A stretch of DNA of 64,000 nucleotides from Dehalobacterium sp040766325 (GCA_040766325.1 JAXGQR010000010.1:56737-120736), one strand, 5' to 3'. Positions 29,401-39,567 are shown, counted from the first letter of the stretch. Translations and numbers: made by a program. Notes: a model not told the origin generated them from the letters alone.

Positions 29401-29913
29401 TTAATTCTGTTTTGGTGATAAAATCATTGTCATATTTTTCCCTTCAAGCTTTGGCACTTTTTCAACTATTGCCCATTCTTGTAAAGTTTCCGCCATTTTT
29501 GTGCATAATTGTCTGCCTAAATCCGGATGGGTAACCTCCCTGCCCCGGAACATAATGGTGACCTTCACCTTATCTCCGCTCTTTAAAAATTTTTCCGCGT
29601 TTTTGGCTTTAGTCATAAAATCATGTTCTTCAATATTCGGACGTAACTTTACTTCTTTAATGGTAATAACCTTTTGATTTTTCTTAGCTTCTTTTTCCCG
29701 TTTGCTCTGTTCAAAGCGGTACTTACCATAGTCCATTATTTTACAAACCGGGGGTCGTGCAGCAGGCGCCACCTCTACTAAATCCAATCCTTTTTCTGCA
29801 GCTATTTTTAGAGCTTGTTTGATCGGAATTACACCAAGCTGTTCTCCGTCAGCACCGACAAATCGCACTTCCTGAACACGAATTTCTTCGTTGATGCGTA
29901 AATCTTTACTAAT
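29401..29913 (-). CDS. infC: Translation initiation factor IF-3, non-AUG start
   Basis: IF-3 keeps the 30S subunit free and proofreads start codons. The N-domain (LRINEEIRVQEVRFVGADGEQLG) and C-domain (IKEVKLRPNIEEHDFMTKAKNAEKFL) are complete. No ATG, GTG or TTG gives the full N-domain. ATT codons at 29916 and 29913 follow GGAGGTG by four and seven bases; I choose 29913, giving about 170 residues. An ATT start is characteristic of infC, because IF-3 discriminates against it and so limits its own synthesis. Confidence 0.93.
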   Translation of the reverse strand: MSKDLRINEEIRVQEVRFVGADGEQLGVIPIKQALKIAAEKGLDLVEVAPAARPPVCKIMDYGKYRFEQSKREKEAKKNQKVITIKEVKLRPNIEEHDFMTKAKNAEKFLKSGDKVKVTIMFRGREVTHPDLGRQLCTKMAETLQEWAIVEKVPKLEGKNMTMILSPKQN

Positions 29914-29940
29914 AATATTTCACCTCCAAATAAAATAAAA

Positions 29941-30060
29941 ATTGACGGGTAGTAAGTTCACCCGCCAATACAAATACTATTGGACAATTTCAGAGTAACC
30001 TTATTAGCGCTAGCTATAAGGTGAGAAGCGGATGACCTCTACTTAAAAAAATATTTAGTT
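29941..30060 (-). promoter_or_regulatory. infC leader with attenuator hairpin
   Basis: Just upstream of the infC Shine-Dalgarno, TGGCGGGT and ACCCGTCA (29943-29967) form an 8-bp stem followed by ATTTTTATTTTATTT on the minus strand, a terminator placed before the gene. Upstream bases (about 29990-30050) contain further complementary stretches such as AGAGGTCATCCGCTTCTCACC. This fits an L20- or other-controlled attenuation leader as known for Firmicute infC operons. Confidence 0.6.
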
Positions 30061-30117
30061 CAATCTTTTGTATGCTACCATTAATTCCTAAGAAAGTCAA
30101 GGGTAATTAAGGGGAGT

Positions 30118-32025
30118 TTAATCAACTTTTTTTGTTTTAATTTCTTCCATCAGTTGAAAGGTGATCTCATCAACCTTCATGGTGCCAATTTCTCCAGCGC
30201 CTCTTTTGCGCACAGCAACGGTACCTTCGGTCATTTCCTTATCTCCCACCACAAACATATAGGGAATACGTTGATTTCTTGCCTCTCTGATTTTATAGCC
30301 AATCTTTTCATTCCGTCCATCTAATTCTGCCCGTATGCCTAAAGTTAATAATTTATTGGTTAATTCATTTCCATAAGATGCGTGTTTCTCGGAAATTGGT
30401 AATACCCTTACCTGAACAGGAGCAAGCCATATAGGGAAAGATCCGGCAAAGTGTTCGGTGAGGATCCCGATAAAACGTTCGATACTGCCAAAAGCAACAC
30501 GATGAATCATTACCGGTCGATGCTTTTGCCCATCTTCTCCGATATATGTTAAATCAAATTTCTCCGGCATTTGAAAATCAAGTTGAATTGTCCCACATTG
30601 CCAGGTACGTCCCAGACTATCTTCGAGATGAAAATCAATTTTAGGACCATAAAAAGCTCCATCGCCTTCATTCACCTTAAAAGGTACATTTTTTTCTGTC
30701 AGCGCCTGACGCAATGCTTCCGTAGCTTCTTCCCATACCTCTACAGATCCCATGGAATTTTCCGGACGCGTAGATAATTCTACGTGATAATTGAACCCAA
30801 AAAGCCGATAGATGGAGTCAATTAAGTCATAGACATTTTTTATCTCATCTTTAATTTGTGAAGGAAGCATAAAGATGTGGGCATCATCCTGTGTAAAACA
30901 GCGCACCCGCATCAAGCCATGGAGGGCACCAGATAATTCATGACGATGCACCAATCCTAACTCAGCGTAACGCAATGGTAGATCACGATAGCTATGCATT
31001 TTGTTTTTATAAACCAGCATTCCGCCTGGACAATTCATTGGTTTTACAGCAAAATTTTCCTCGTCAATCTTAGTAAAATACATATTTTCCTGATAATGGT
31101 CCCAGTGTCCCGACTGTTCCCATAAGTTTTGGTTGAGGATTAACGGTGTTTTGATTTCTTGATAACCCCATTTCACATGCTCTTCCCGCCAAAAATTCTC
31201 TAACTCATTGCGCAAAACCATACCCTTTGGTAAAAAGAAAGGAAACCCCGGACCTTCCTCAAGTATCGTAAATAATTCTAGTTCTGCTCCTATTTTCCGG
31301 TGATCGCGTTTTTCGCTTCTTCCATCCGGAAAAGATACTCATCAAGCATGGATTTTTTGGGAAAGGAAATACCATAGATACGTTGGAGCATTTTATTTTT
31401 CATCACCTCGCCAATAAGCTCCCGCCAAACTCGTAAGTTTAAAGGCTTTCACCTTGCTGGTGTCCGGTATATGGGGACCGGCGCATAAATCAACAAAAGC
31501 ACCGTTTCGATAGATACTAATTTCACTTTCTTCAGGTAAGTCTCGGATCAATTCTATCTTGTAATTCTCTTCTATGGAGGCAAATAAATCCAGTGCTTCT
31601 TCCCTGCTTAATATTTCCCGTTGAAAACCATTAGCTTCTTTTACAATTTTTTTCATTTCTTCTTCAATGGCAATAAGATCTTCTGGAGTAAAGGTATGTT
31701 CTGAATCAAAATCATAATAAAAGCCGTTTTGGATTGCAGGTCCAATCCCAAGTTTCGTTCCCGGAAAGAGACGTTGCACAGCTTGAGCCAAAATATGGGA
31801 CGAACTATGATGAAAAGTGTGTTGACCGTCTTCATCTTCAAAAGTCAAAGCTTCCAAAGAAACATCTTCATTGATCGGACTTATTAAATCCGACACTTTG
31901 CCGTTAATTTTAACAGCTAAGGCATTTTTAGCCAATCCTTTACTAATGGATTCTAGTATTTGTAAAGCAGTACTTTTTTCGGGAAAGGTTTTAACTGCAC
32001 CATCCGGTAAGGTCACTGAAATCAT
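30118..32025 (-). CDS. thrS: Threonine-tRNA ligase, two frameshifts as read
   Basis: The N-terminal TGS domain and the editing domain (HHSSSHILAQAVQRLFPG) end at 31393. The catalytic core (MNCPGGMLVYKNKMHSYRDLP; RHELSGALHG) and the anticodon domain restart at 31221. Between them, out-of-frame sequence reads NKMLQRIYGISFPKKSMLDEYL and then RDHRKIGAELELFTILEEGPG, which is normal ThrRS. The frame is lost at the A-runs (minus strand) at 31396-31400 and 31309-31313. Together they make one full-length enzyme of about 636 residues. Because thrS is essential, read error is more likely than inactivation. Confidence 0.93.
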
Positions 32026-32135
32026 TATTTCTCCTCCTGTTAGTCAAAAATATAAAATAAACCCTCTTATCCGTTCCGGACGAGAAGGGAACTGTCTTAT
32101 TTTACCGCTAATTATAAATCTACGGACTTTTATTG

Positions 32136-32744
32136 TCAAATATATTGCAATAAATAAAACCATGTTGCTTGTACTAAACCTATCATAAAACCTAACACGC
32201 CTCCTAAAACCTCAATATGTTTCAGCTCTTTAGCCGCAATTAGCAAGATAAGGCGCTCTAATTCATGTAAATCATAGCTTAATATTTTCTCTTGGACCAT
32301 TTTAGTAAAGTCAACCTCACCCTGGATTTTCTCTGAGAGATCATCTAAAAATCGGTCGATGAGTACCGGGGTTTCTTTTATCATTAATTCTTCCACGATA
32401 TTGAGAATAATTTTTTTGATACTGCCTGGGACAAAACTAGGAATGTGTTCGTTTAAACGATAGTAAATGGTATCCGTTACAGATTGCGTTATTTTCTCCT
32501 TAACTTCTTCTTCCTTAATCTTAATAAAAACATCATCTAACGAAAGTATTTCCTGTCCAACTACTTGTCCCACACTTACGGCCAGCTCATCCCTTCTTTT
32601 GGGGATTACGCCCTGAATAGGATAAGGAATCAAGGGAATTTTGATGGGTTGATAAGGACGGAAAATCAATTTAATAGCCATTACATTAGTAATCCAGCCA
32701 ATTAAGGCTCCGATTAATGGTATTGTAATCAATTGTAGCCACAT
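32136..32744 (-). CDS. DUF445 family membrane protein (YheB-like)
   Basis: The 202-residue protein has hydrophobic segments at both ends and the DUF445 start PLIGALIGWITNVMAIKLIFRPYQP followed by IPKRRDELA. YheB-type proteins are linked to sporulation in bacilli, but the mechanism is unknown. It lies between thrS and ytxC on the same strand. Confidence 0.88.
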   Translation of the reverse strand: MWLQLITIPLIGALIGWITNVMAIKLIFRPYQPIKIPLIPYPIQGVIPKRRDELAVSVGQVVGQEILSLDDVFIKIKEEEVKEKITQSVTDTIYYRLNEHIPSFVPGSIKKIILNIVEELMIKETPVLIDRFLDDLSEKIQGEVDFTKMVQEKILSYDLHELERLILLIAAKELKHIEVLGGVLGFMIGLVQATWFYLLQYI

Positions 32745-32842
32745 ATCGGCCTCCTTTCTGAGTCAAGTCCAGAATAACATTCTCTTTGTCGAAACGCAAC
32801 AAAAATGCTGTGCTTATATCTTTAAAAAAACTTTAAAATAAG

Positions 32843-32864
32843 AAAAAGCCCTTAGGGGCTTTAA
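32843..32864 (-). terminator. Rho-independent terminator after ytxC
   Basis: AAAGCCC and GGGCTTT pair on the minus strand and are followed by TTCTTATTTT, 18 bases after the ytxC stop. Confidence 0.8.
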
Positions 32865-32882
32865 AAATATATTATATAAGCG

Positions 32883-33782
32883 TTAATGACTAGCAGGATG
32901 ATTTTTGTTACAACGCGGACAACTATGACACACTTCTAAACGAGAGCCAAAAACTCCTTCCAGGGTTTGAAACGTACTTCCAAGCTCTGTTGATTCCGGG
33001 AGATGTAGTACAAGTTCCTGTGGTGCTATGGAAACCAGAGCGGTGATTAACAAATCTTCATAATTTATTTCATTATCAATCATTCCAATAATGCAGCCAT
33101 CAAGAAATTGTTTGTTTACCGGCTGATTCTGCTCATCAAATAGTTGAAAGCTACCGTTCGGAAGTAAATAAATGTGCACCTTGGTCAGTTTTGGTTCCTG
33201 AATATCAATAAAATATTTTAAGAGCATGATAAACTCTTGATACTCCTTTTCTAACATCATCTCATCCACAGCCTGTTCAATGACTCGGTTTAAATCCTCT
33301 TGATAATCATGTAAGCGAAATCTAATAAAGCCGTCAATATTAATTTCATCGTTTAAGGATAAATAGTCCAGCACTTGTTGCAGGATTTTACTTTTTCTAT
33401 TTAATTGATATTGCAAATAAGTACTATCGCCATTTAAAGAAACTGACTCCAATATTTGTTTGGCTTTTTTTAAGACTTTTTCTTTTTCTTCGAGTGATAA
33501 ATAGTAATAATGGTTTTTAGTGATTTTACGTAATATTGCATGCTCCCATTGATGCAATATTGTATCGGAAATAGCATTGGCCACATAATGGCGCAAAATC
33601 ATTTCTTGTTCCGGTTTTTTTGCTTTCGGAAGAGAACAATCCAAGATGGTAAAATCGCCCCGATGTTTTTTTTCCAGCAAAATATCAATCCCTTCATCTT
33701 GCAGGAAAGACAGCTCTTTACCTAATTGAGAACAAATAAAATCCGTATTCTTTGAAGTCCCTATACTAATGGAAGTTGCCAT
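32883..33782 (-). CDS. ytxC: Sporulation-associated protein YtxC
   Basis: The 299-residue protein has central helices containing FIRFRLHDYQEDLNRVIEQAVDEM, the core of the YtxC family, and a Cys-rich end CHSCPRCNKNH that may bind zinc. YtxC is encoded near thrS in many spore formers; its role is unknown. The start has an AGGGGTGG ribosome binding site. Confidence 0.85.
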   Translation of the reverse strand: MATSISIGTSKNTDFICSQLGKELSFLQDEGIDILLEKKHRGDFTILDCSLPKAKKPEQEMILRHYVANAISDTILHQWEHAILRKITKNHYYYLSLEEKEKVLKKAKQILESVSLNGDSTYLQYQLNRKSKILQQVLDYLSLNDEINIDGFIRFRLHDYQEDLNRVIEQAVDEMMLEKEYQEFIMLLKYFIDIQEPKLTKVHIYLLPNGSFQLFDEQNQPVNKQFLDGCIIGMIDNEINYEDLLITALVSIAPQELVLHLPESTELGSTFQTLEGVFGSRLEVCHSCPRCNKNHPASH

Positions 33783-33882
33783 TTTGCCACCCCTTTCTTG
33801 CTCATAAGTATTATATGTTCAGTGTTTTTGTTTAATACAGGGTGAAAAATGGCGGCCAATCTAAAAATTAGGTTTTATGAAG

Positions 33883-34044
33883 TTATTGGCTATAATTGGA
33901 CAAGAACCGGAGAATAATTATAATGACAATCAAATCAGTAATACCTTGAAAACAACAATCACAGAAGGAGCAATCTCTCTGAGAACTTTTTTTTACACCT
34001 GATTTGTCCTGTCCTTTTTGATAATAATGTCTTCTCTTACTCAT
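33883..34044 (-). CDS. Small Cys-rich single-pass membrane protein, 53 residues
   Basis: ATG at 34044 follows GAAGGAGAACA. The 53-codon frame encodes a basic start (MSKRRHYYQKGQDKSGVKK), a cluster CSFCDCCF (residues 25-32) and a hydrophobic stretch LIVIIIILRFL (38-48). I do not recognise a family. The good ribosome binding site, tight Cys cluster and membrane segment support a real gene. It lies between ytxC and a VanZ gene on the same strand. Confidence 0.6.
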   Translation of the reverse strand: MSKRRHYYQKGQDKSGVKKSSQRDCSFCDCCFQGITDLIVIIIILRFLSNYSQ

Positions 34045-34146
34045 TGTTCTCCTTCTTTCATTTCTAAGTCCGGTTATCTTGCTGCCATATTATGCATCAT
34101 GAGTTTAAATGGTGATACAAAGGAAGAAGAACAATGAAAGATTCGC

Positions 34147-34686
34147 TTATTTAGAAGACTTTGGATAAACCATATTTTTAATAAATAAAATGAATCTAAA
34201 AATCACTATCAAGGTAATCCAGAATAGAGTTCCAAATAAAGCACCCCCACCATCTATTATCACATCAGTTAAAGATGATGTACGTCCAATCAAACTCTGA
34301 TTATATTCATCAAGCACAGCAACTACTACCGGGAGACTGCCTCCCAATAAAAAAGCAATAAGTATTTTTTTTGTATAAGTGTAACCAAATGCACAGGCAA
34401 TGATACCTAGAATAAAATAAATACCAAAATGAGCACTTTTGCGTACCACGGCATTGGCAGTTTTGTATTTATCCAAAAACCGGAAATCGCCGAAGAAACT
34501 TTCAATTTTCATGTAAAAATTGTTATCTGTGAGATCAAAAATGCTGTCGATACCATAAATAATTTGCACAACGATCTTTGATTGACGATGAGAAACTTGA
34601 GGAGGCTGAGATGAAAAATAAAATATTACTCCGGTCCAAATAAAGAATAAAACTATAAGGAAAATTGTAACTTTTTTTAATTTCAT
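34147..34686 (-). CDS. VanZ family membrane protein
   Basis: The 179-residue protein has four or five membrane segments and the VanZ pattern: FYFSSQPP after the first helix, RKSAHFGIYFILG, and DEYNQSLIGRTSSLTDVIIDGGGALFG. VanZ confers low-level teicoplanin resistance in enterococci, but most homologues have no tested function. The neighbours do not suggest a van cluster. Confidence 0.9.
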   Translation of the reverse strand: MKLKKVTIFLIVLFFIWTGVIFYFSSQPPQVSHRQSKIVVQIIYGIDSIFDLTDNNFYMKIESFFGDFRFLDKYKTANAVVRKSAHFGIYFILGIIACAFGYTYTKKILIAFLLGGSLPVVVAVLDEYNQSLIGRTSSLTDVIIDGGGALFGTLFWITLIVIFRFILFIKNMVYPKSSK

Positions 34687-34904
34687 AAGTAATCTCTTTC
34701 TATCATGATTCTAAACTCCAGGCTATTCTTCTATCTAATATTTTAAATGAAATATCCAGAGAAGCAAGTATTTGTTTTCGTCCCAACTTATTGCCAACAA
34801 GTACCAAAATAAACCAATATATTAATCATAAATTTACTTCTATGTGTTGCTTCAAACTAAATTGGGCAAATTAATATCAAATGAACTCTTAAAGGTGGGT
34901 TAAA

Positions 34905-36329
34905 ATGAAGCCGTCATATCAGAAAATCTTTTGGAGCTTAGCAGGTACGATGTTGGGACTTATAGGCTTAAAGCAAGGAAGCAGATTCTTATTGAATAAA
35001 ACTATGGACCAAATCCTGAAAATATTGACCTCAGATAAATATGATGAAAATATTTGGGAAATGGTCCCTGCCATAATGCGCATAAATCCCCATGTGGTCA
35101 TGGAAACCAATTTTAGATCACAAAGTGGTACTATCATTAATCGTCCTTTTGGCTCACCCAAAAAATTTCCAGACTTTAAAAGTCTAATGTTCAACTGTGC
35201 ACAATTACGTGATTTACCTACTCCCATTGAAACACCGGTGGATACATCCGTAATAATTGGTAAGGAAGCTAAAAAACCGTTTAAAATTAATCTTCCTTTA
35301 ATGGTGAGTGCCATGGCTTACGGAGAAGCCCTAAGTGCAGACGCCAAATGGGCCTTAGCCAAAGGGGCCTCCTTAGCTAAAACGGCAATTTGTTCCGGTG
35401 AGGGGCCTTTTCTACTTTCAGAATGGAAAGCCTCAGACACCTATATATATATGTATAATCGAGGAGACTGGAATCGAGATCGGGAAAGCGAGATCATCAG
35501 GAACTCTTCTGCAGTTGAAATCCAGTTTGGTCAAGGGGCATTGGGAGGAACGGGCCATATCCTCTATGCCCATGATATAGATCGTCAGTTAAGAAAAGAT
35601 TTTAACTATCCTAAGGGTAAAGATGCTGTGACGCATTCTCGGCAAAAACACGTTAATCATCAAAGTAATTTACCAAAATTTATTGAATACTTAAAAGAAA
35701 TCAGCGGCGGCATCCCTATTGGAGTTAAATTAGCGGCAGGAAAATATCTTGAAGAGGATGTTGATATTGCCTGTCACGGAGGAGTTGATTATATTGTTTT
35801 AGATGGTGCAGAGGCAGCGACAAAAGGAAGCCCTCCTATTCTAGCCGATGATTTTTGTGTACCCACTATTTATGCTATTTCCCGAGGTGCAGAACATCTC
35901 TATCGAACCGGTTTTAACAAAAGAGTTTCCCTCATAGCCAGTGGTAAAATCAGCACACCTGGAGATGCCTTAAAAGCCATAGCCCTGGGAGCTGATGCCT
36001 GTTATATGGGAACTGTAGCACTTTTTGCCATTTCACATCTTCAGTTAGAGCATGCTATCCCCTTTGAACCACCAACCCAAGTGCTTTGGTATGACGGCAA
36101 GTTTGCTGATAAATTTAATAAAAAACAAGGGGCTGAGAATCTGGCAAAATTTTTCGCTTCCTGTAAGGCTGAATTGGAAGAAGGGATACGTTCTTTGGGA
36201 AAGTCTTCTCTCCAGGAAGTTAACCGCTCCGATTTATTCTCCTTGGATGAAACTATTGGAAAAGGATTAGACCTCCCTATGGCCTATGAATCTTGTTACA
36301 AAAGAACTATAAAGCCTCAAAAATTATAA
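34905..36329 (+). CDS. FMN-binding glutamate synthase-related protein
   Basis: The 474-residue protein has the FMN-binding (beta/alpha)8 barrel of the glutamate synthase large subunit, with QFGQGALGGTGHILYAHD, GIPIGVKLAAGK, YIVLDGAEAATKGSP and ALGADACYMGTVALFAISH. It lacks the amidotransferase and the C-terminal GltB domain. A weak hydrophobic stretch near the N-terminus (LAGTMLGLIGL) may associate with membrane. Stand-alone members occur in archaea and clostridia and the true reaction is not established for many of them. The start follows AAGGTGGG. Confidence 0.88.
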   Translation: MKPSYQKIFWSLAGTMLGLIGLKQGSRFLLNKTMDQILKILTSDKYDENIWEMVPAIMRINPHVVMETNFRSQSGTIINRPFGSPKKFPDFKSLMFNCAQLRDLPTPIETPVDTSVIIGKEAKKPFKINLPLMVSAMAYGEALSADAKWALAKGASLAKTAICSGEGPFLLSEWKASDTYIYMYNRGDWNRDRESEIIRNSSAVEIQFGQGALGGTGHILYAHDIDRQLRKDFNYPKGKDAVTHSRQKHVNHQSNLPKFIEYLKEISGGIPIGVKLAAGKYLEEDVDIACHGGVDYIVLDGAEAATKGSPPILADDFCVPTIYAISRGAEHLYRTGFNKRVSLIASGKISTPGDALKAIALGADACYMGTVALFAISHLQLEHAIPFEPPTQVLWYDGKFADKFNKKQGAENLAKFFASCKAELEEGIRSLGKSSLQEVNRSDLFSLDETIGKGLDLPMAYESCYKRTIKPQKL

Positions 36330-36469
36330 ACACTTCGCTAAATCAAATATAAAAGTTAGGTGCTGTCCCTGCCAAATAAGTTTGACAGAATAACTGATGA
36401 CTTTGCAATAAACGTTATTACTTATCTTCTATAGTATTGTTTGATAAAGTAAAAATTAATTATTAATAT

Positions 36470-36510
36470 AGAAATGACACGCTCAAAAAACCTTTATGCG
36501 TGTCATTTCT
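36470..36510. terminator. Bidirectional terminator between glutamate synthase-like gene and aconitase
   Basis: AGAAATGACACGC and GCGTGTCATTTCT form a perfect 13-bp stem around a 15-base loop. Short T/A-rich tracts flank it. The genes on both sides converge on it. Confidence 0.8.
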
Positions 36511-36531
36511 TATTGTGGACAAAAGATTTAA

Positions 36532-38475
36532 TTACATACCGGTTCTTTTCTTAATATAATTAAGCTGGCCTCCATCAAAAATCAGTTCCTTTTGTTCTAT
36601 TGTAAGTTTAGCAAAAGCTTCAATGATAAGGCCTCGGGTCTTGTTTTTCACAGAAAAGCGGTTCTCTTTTACCTGTTCTCGTATATTTGTAATGCTTAAG
36701 ATATCTCCAAATTGAATCAGATCATAATCCTCTTTGTTAATAAAATAGAGGGGCAAGATTCCGTAATTAATCAGATTATCATGATGAATCCGAGCAAAGG
36801 ATTTGACCAAAACTGCTTTTATCCCCAAATAAAAAGGGCCTAAAGCGGCATGTTCACGACTGGATCCTTGTCCATAATTCTCTCCGGCAACAATGAAACC
36901 GCCATTTTTTTCTTTTGCTCTTCGGGCAAAATCCCCGTCCATTTTTGCAAAAACATATTCTGAAATGGCAGGTATGTTTGACCTTAAGGAAAGAATGGCA
37001 TTTCCTGCCGGCATAATATCATCCGTGGTAATATGGTCCCCAATCTTTAATATAACCTCACCCTTGATTTCTCCTGGTAGCTCTTTTCCAATTGGGATCG
37101 GTTTGATATTCGGACCTCTTCTGATTTTGATATGATCTCCCTTCTCCGGTGGTGTAATAATCATGCGATCATCAATGATCACCTCAGTGTTCTCCTGGAT
37201 TTGATTTAGTCCTTCAAAGTCAATACCTTTAAGATCCCGTGGATCTGTAATGCGACCGACGAGGGCACTAGCGGCTGCAACTTCAGGACTGGCCAAATAA
37301 ACTTGCGCATCCTTGGTGCCGCTTCTGCCGATAAAATTTCTGTTGCTGGTTCTTAATGAAACCCCTGCCGAAGGAGGAGATTGTCCGGCTCCAATACAGG
37401 GACCACAGCTGCTTTCCAGTATTCTGGCTCCTGATGAAATTAATCTCTGTAAAATGCCGTCCCGAGCAATCATCTCAAAAACTTGTCTTGACCCGGGAGC
37501 AATAGATAAGCTCACATCAGGGTGCACAGTCTTTCTATCGAGAATAAATGCCACTTTAGCCAGATCTTTATAGGTGGAATTGGTGCAGCTCCCGATAAAA
37601 ACCTGCTGAACTGGGGTATTATTAAGCTCCCGAACCTTAACCACCTGATCCGGCTGATGCGGTTTAGCAATTAATGGCTCAATCTCATTCAAATCAAGTT
37701 CCATATACTCATCATAGGAAGCATCCTCATCTGCTTTAAATTCAACCCAGTCTTTTTCTCTGCCTTGATTTTTCATAAATTCATAAGTGATTTGGTCACT
37801 TGGAAAAAGTGACGTAGTGAGGCCCAATTCAGCACCCATATTGGTAATGGTACGTCTTTCCGGAATTCCCAGTGTCAGTACCCCAGGGCCGGAGTATTCA
37901 ATGATTTTGCCGACACCACCCTTAACTGTCATTCTTCTCAGCAGTTCTAAGATAATATCTTTGGCAGCCGCACCATATTTTAAGCTTCCCGTTAGTCGCA
38001 CGTTAATCACATAAGGCATGACAAGTGGAAAGGGTTTTCCCGCCATAGCCAAAGCTACATTCATTCCACCTGCTCCAATTGCGATCATAGCTAATGCTCC
38101 TGAGGAAGGGGTGTGACTGTCGGATCCTAATAATGTCTTACCAGGAATGGCAAATCGCTCAGTATGCACTTGATGGCAAATGCCATTTCCCGGACGAGAA
38201 AAGTAGATACCGAATTTTTGTGCCACCGACTTAAGATATTCATGGTCATCAGCATTTTCAAACCCGTCCTGCAAAGTATTGTGGTCCACGTAACTGACGG
38301 AAAGCTCCGTTTGCACTTTTTTCAGGCCGAAGTTTTCAAAAGCTAAATAAGCCATAGTTCCTGTGGCATCCTGTGTTAAAGTTTGATCAATGCGAATGCT
38401 TATTTCTGAACCAGGTGTCATGTTCCCCTCTACCAGGTGAGCACCTAAAATTTTTCTGGTAATATTTTGCCCCAT
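36532..38475 (-). CDS. Aconitate hydratase
   Basis: It isomerises citrate and isocitrate through a [4Fe-4S] cluster. The 647-residue enzyme has the cluster ligands in SCTNST and SSCGPCIGAGQSP, SDSHTPSSGAL near the N-terminus, and the swivel domain with GENYGQGSSREHAALGP. It is shorter than AcnA/AcnB and matches the clostridial/archaeal-like 640-residue aconitase type. Upstream is a perfect hairpin and a 500-base gap. With sdhCAB it indicates at least a partial TCA cycle. Confidence 0.95.
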   Translation of the reverse strand: MGQNITRKILGAHLVEGNMTPGSEISIRIDQTLTQDATGTMAYLAFENFGLKKVQTELSVSYVDHNTLQDGFENADDHEYLKSVAQKFGIYFSRPGNGICHQVHTERFAIPGKTLLGSDSHTPSSGALAMIAIGAGGMNVALAMAGKPFPLVMPYVINVRLTGSLKYGAAAKDIILELLRRMTVKGGVGKIIEYSGPGVLTLGIPERRTITNMGAELGLTTSLFPSDQITYEFMKNQGREKDWVEFKADEDASYDEYMELDLNEIEPLIAKPHQPDQVVKVRELNNTPVQQVFIGSCTNSTYKDLAKVAFILDRKTVHPDVSLSIAPGSRQVFEMIARDGILQRLISSGARILESSCGPCIGAGQSPPSAGVSLRTSNRNFIGRSGTKDAQVYLASPEVAAASALVGRITDPRDLKGIDFEGLNQIQENTEVIIDDRMIITPPEKGDHIKIRRGPNIKPIPIGKELPGEIKGEVILKIGDHITTDDIMPAGNAILSLRSNIPAISEYVFAKMDGDFARRAKEKNGGFIVAGENYGQGSSREHAALGPFYLGIKAVLVKSFARIHHDNLINYGILPLYFINKEDYDLIQFGDILSITNIREQVKENRFSVKNKTRGLIIEAFAKLTIEQKELIFDGGQLNYIKKRTGM

Positions 38476-38595
38476 CCAAACTGCCGCCTTTCCTGCAATA
38501 TTTTTACGATTTATATATTAGTCTGGTTATTACATCAAAAATATACCACAGCTAAATTAATTATACAAGTATACAATATATTAAATCAAAAAAAT

Positions 38596-38624
38596 ACACG
38601 TTGAATGATGACTATTCAACGTGT
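38596..38624 (-). terminator. Rho-independent terminator upstream of aconitase
   Basis: ACACGTTGAA and TTCAACGTGT form a 10-bp stem followed on the minus strand by TATTTTTTTGA. It would end transcripts coming from 39 kb or from the intergenic region itself. Confidence 0.82.
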
Positions 38625-39141
38625 TAATTGCAAATTGTCTTATTTTTGCTAATTAATAAATCTTTTTATTAAAAAAAGCTCCAACGAACCTTTATCGAAT
38701 TATAACCTATCTTTCCCTAAACTTCGTTTTATATGAACAACGCATGTAACCTTTCATACACCAGAATCCAACTCTTCCTGCCTACTACAAGCAACTTCAT
38801 CTCAGTTATACTTACATTAAATCTTAGAGATTAAATGTAAATTTCACTTCCATGTTATCTATCTTATAGTAATCTTTTATTGAATCCTTAGCGATATAGA
38901 ATTAAAATTCGTGGTTACTTTTATTAGTTGTCATATTACGTTTCCGTTTTCAGTCCGATAGATTTTTCATCTTAGGTATTCCTCGGAGCTTAGTTAAATA
39001 ATACAAAAATAAACGATGTCAGTCAAAGAACAAATAACAGGATATTTTCGTATGATGAGTCATTAAGATCAAATATTCTGGTATTTTCTATAAATTCCTT
39101 TGAATTTATTATTTTATTTTATTTTAAGAATAATCAAAATT
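38625..39141. other. 517-base unexplained AT-rich intergenic region
   Basis: No ORF of note on either strand. It contains a 13-bp inverted repeat with one mismatch (38811-38839, TTACATT...AATGTAA) and ends in the T-rich terminator at 38596-38624. It lies downstream of a universal stress protein gene, so it could be a long 3' UTR, a decayed gene or a small RNA locus. I cannot say which. Confidence 0.5.
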
Positions 39142-39567
39142 CTAACGCACGATTAATACAGAACATGGTGCATAGGTTAGTACTTTTTGGCTTACACTTC
39201 CAAGAAAGAAACGAGAGACAACATTAAGACCTCTGCTCCCCATGAGAATTACATCTATGCCCTTAGCTTCGGCTTCATCAATAATTACATTTGCCGCATT
39301 ACCAATGATTACCTTTGTTTCAAATTGGATGTTCTCTCCTTCAAACTTCTTTGTGGCTTTAGCGACAATTTCTTTTGACTCTTCCATCATATCTTTTTCA
39401 AATTGCTCTATTATAGTTGCTGTTTCTGCCGTAATATGTTTTAAAGAAGGGGCTACATAAAGTACCTCTACATGTGATTGATCCATTTTGGCTAATTCTA
39501 TTGCGGCGTCAATTGCTTTCATAGAATGATCTGAACCATCGATGGCTACAAGAATTTTTTTAAACAT
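39142..39567 (-). CDS. Universal stress protein (UspA family), copy 1
   Basis: A single-domain 141-residue UspA protein. It begins FKKILVAIDGSDHSMKAID and has the ATP-binding end motif MGSRGLNVVSRFFLGSVSQKV followed by APCSVLIV. It is one of three tandem paralogues, each with its own ribosome binding site and 75-130 base gaps. Confidence 0.93.
   Translation of the reverse strand: MFKKILVAIDGSDHSMKAIDAAIELAKMDQSHVEVLYVAPSLKHITAETATIIEQFEKDMMEESKEIVAKATKKFEGENIQFETKVIIGNAANVIIDEAEAKGIDVILMGSRGLNVVSRFFLGSVSQKVLTYAPCSVLIVR

Noticed and set aside
32045..32100. T-box or terminator before thrS
   Set aside because: There is an imperfect hairpin with T-rich tail but no GGGTGGNACCGCG core, and pairing has several mismatches.
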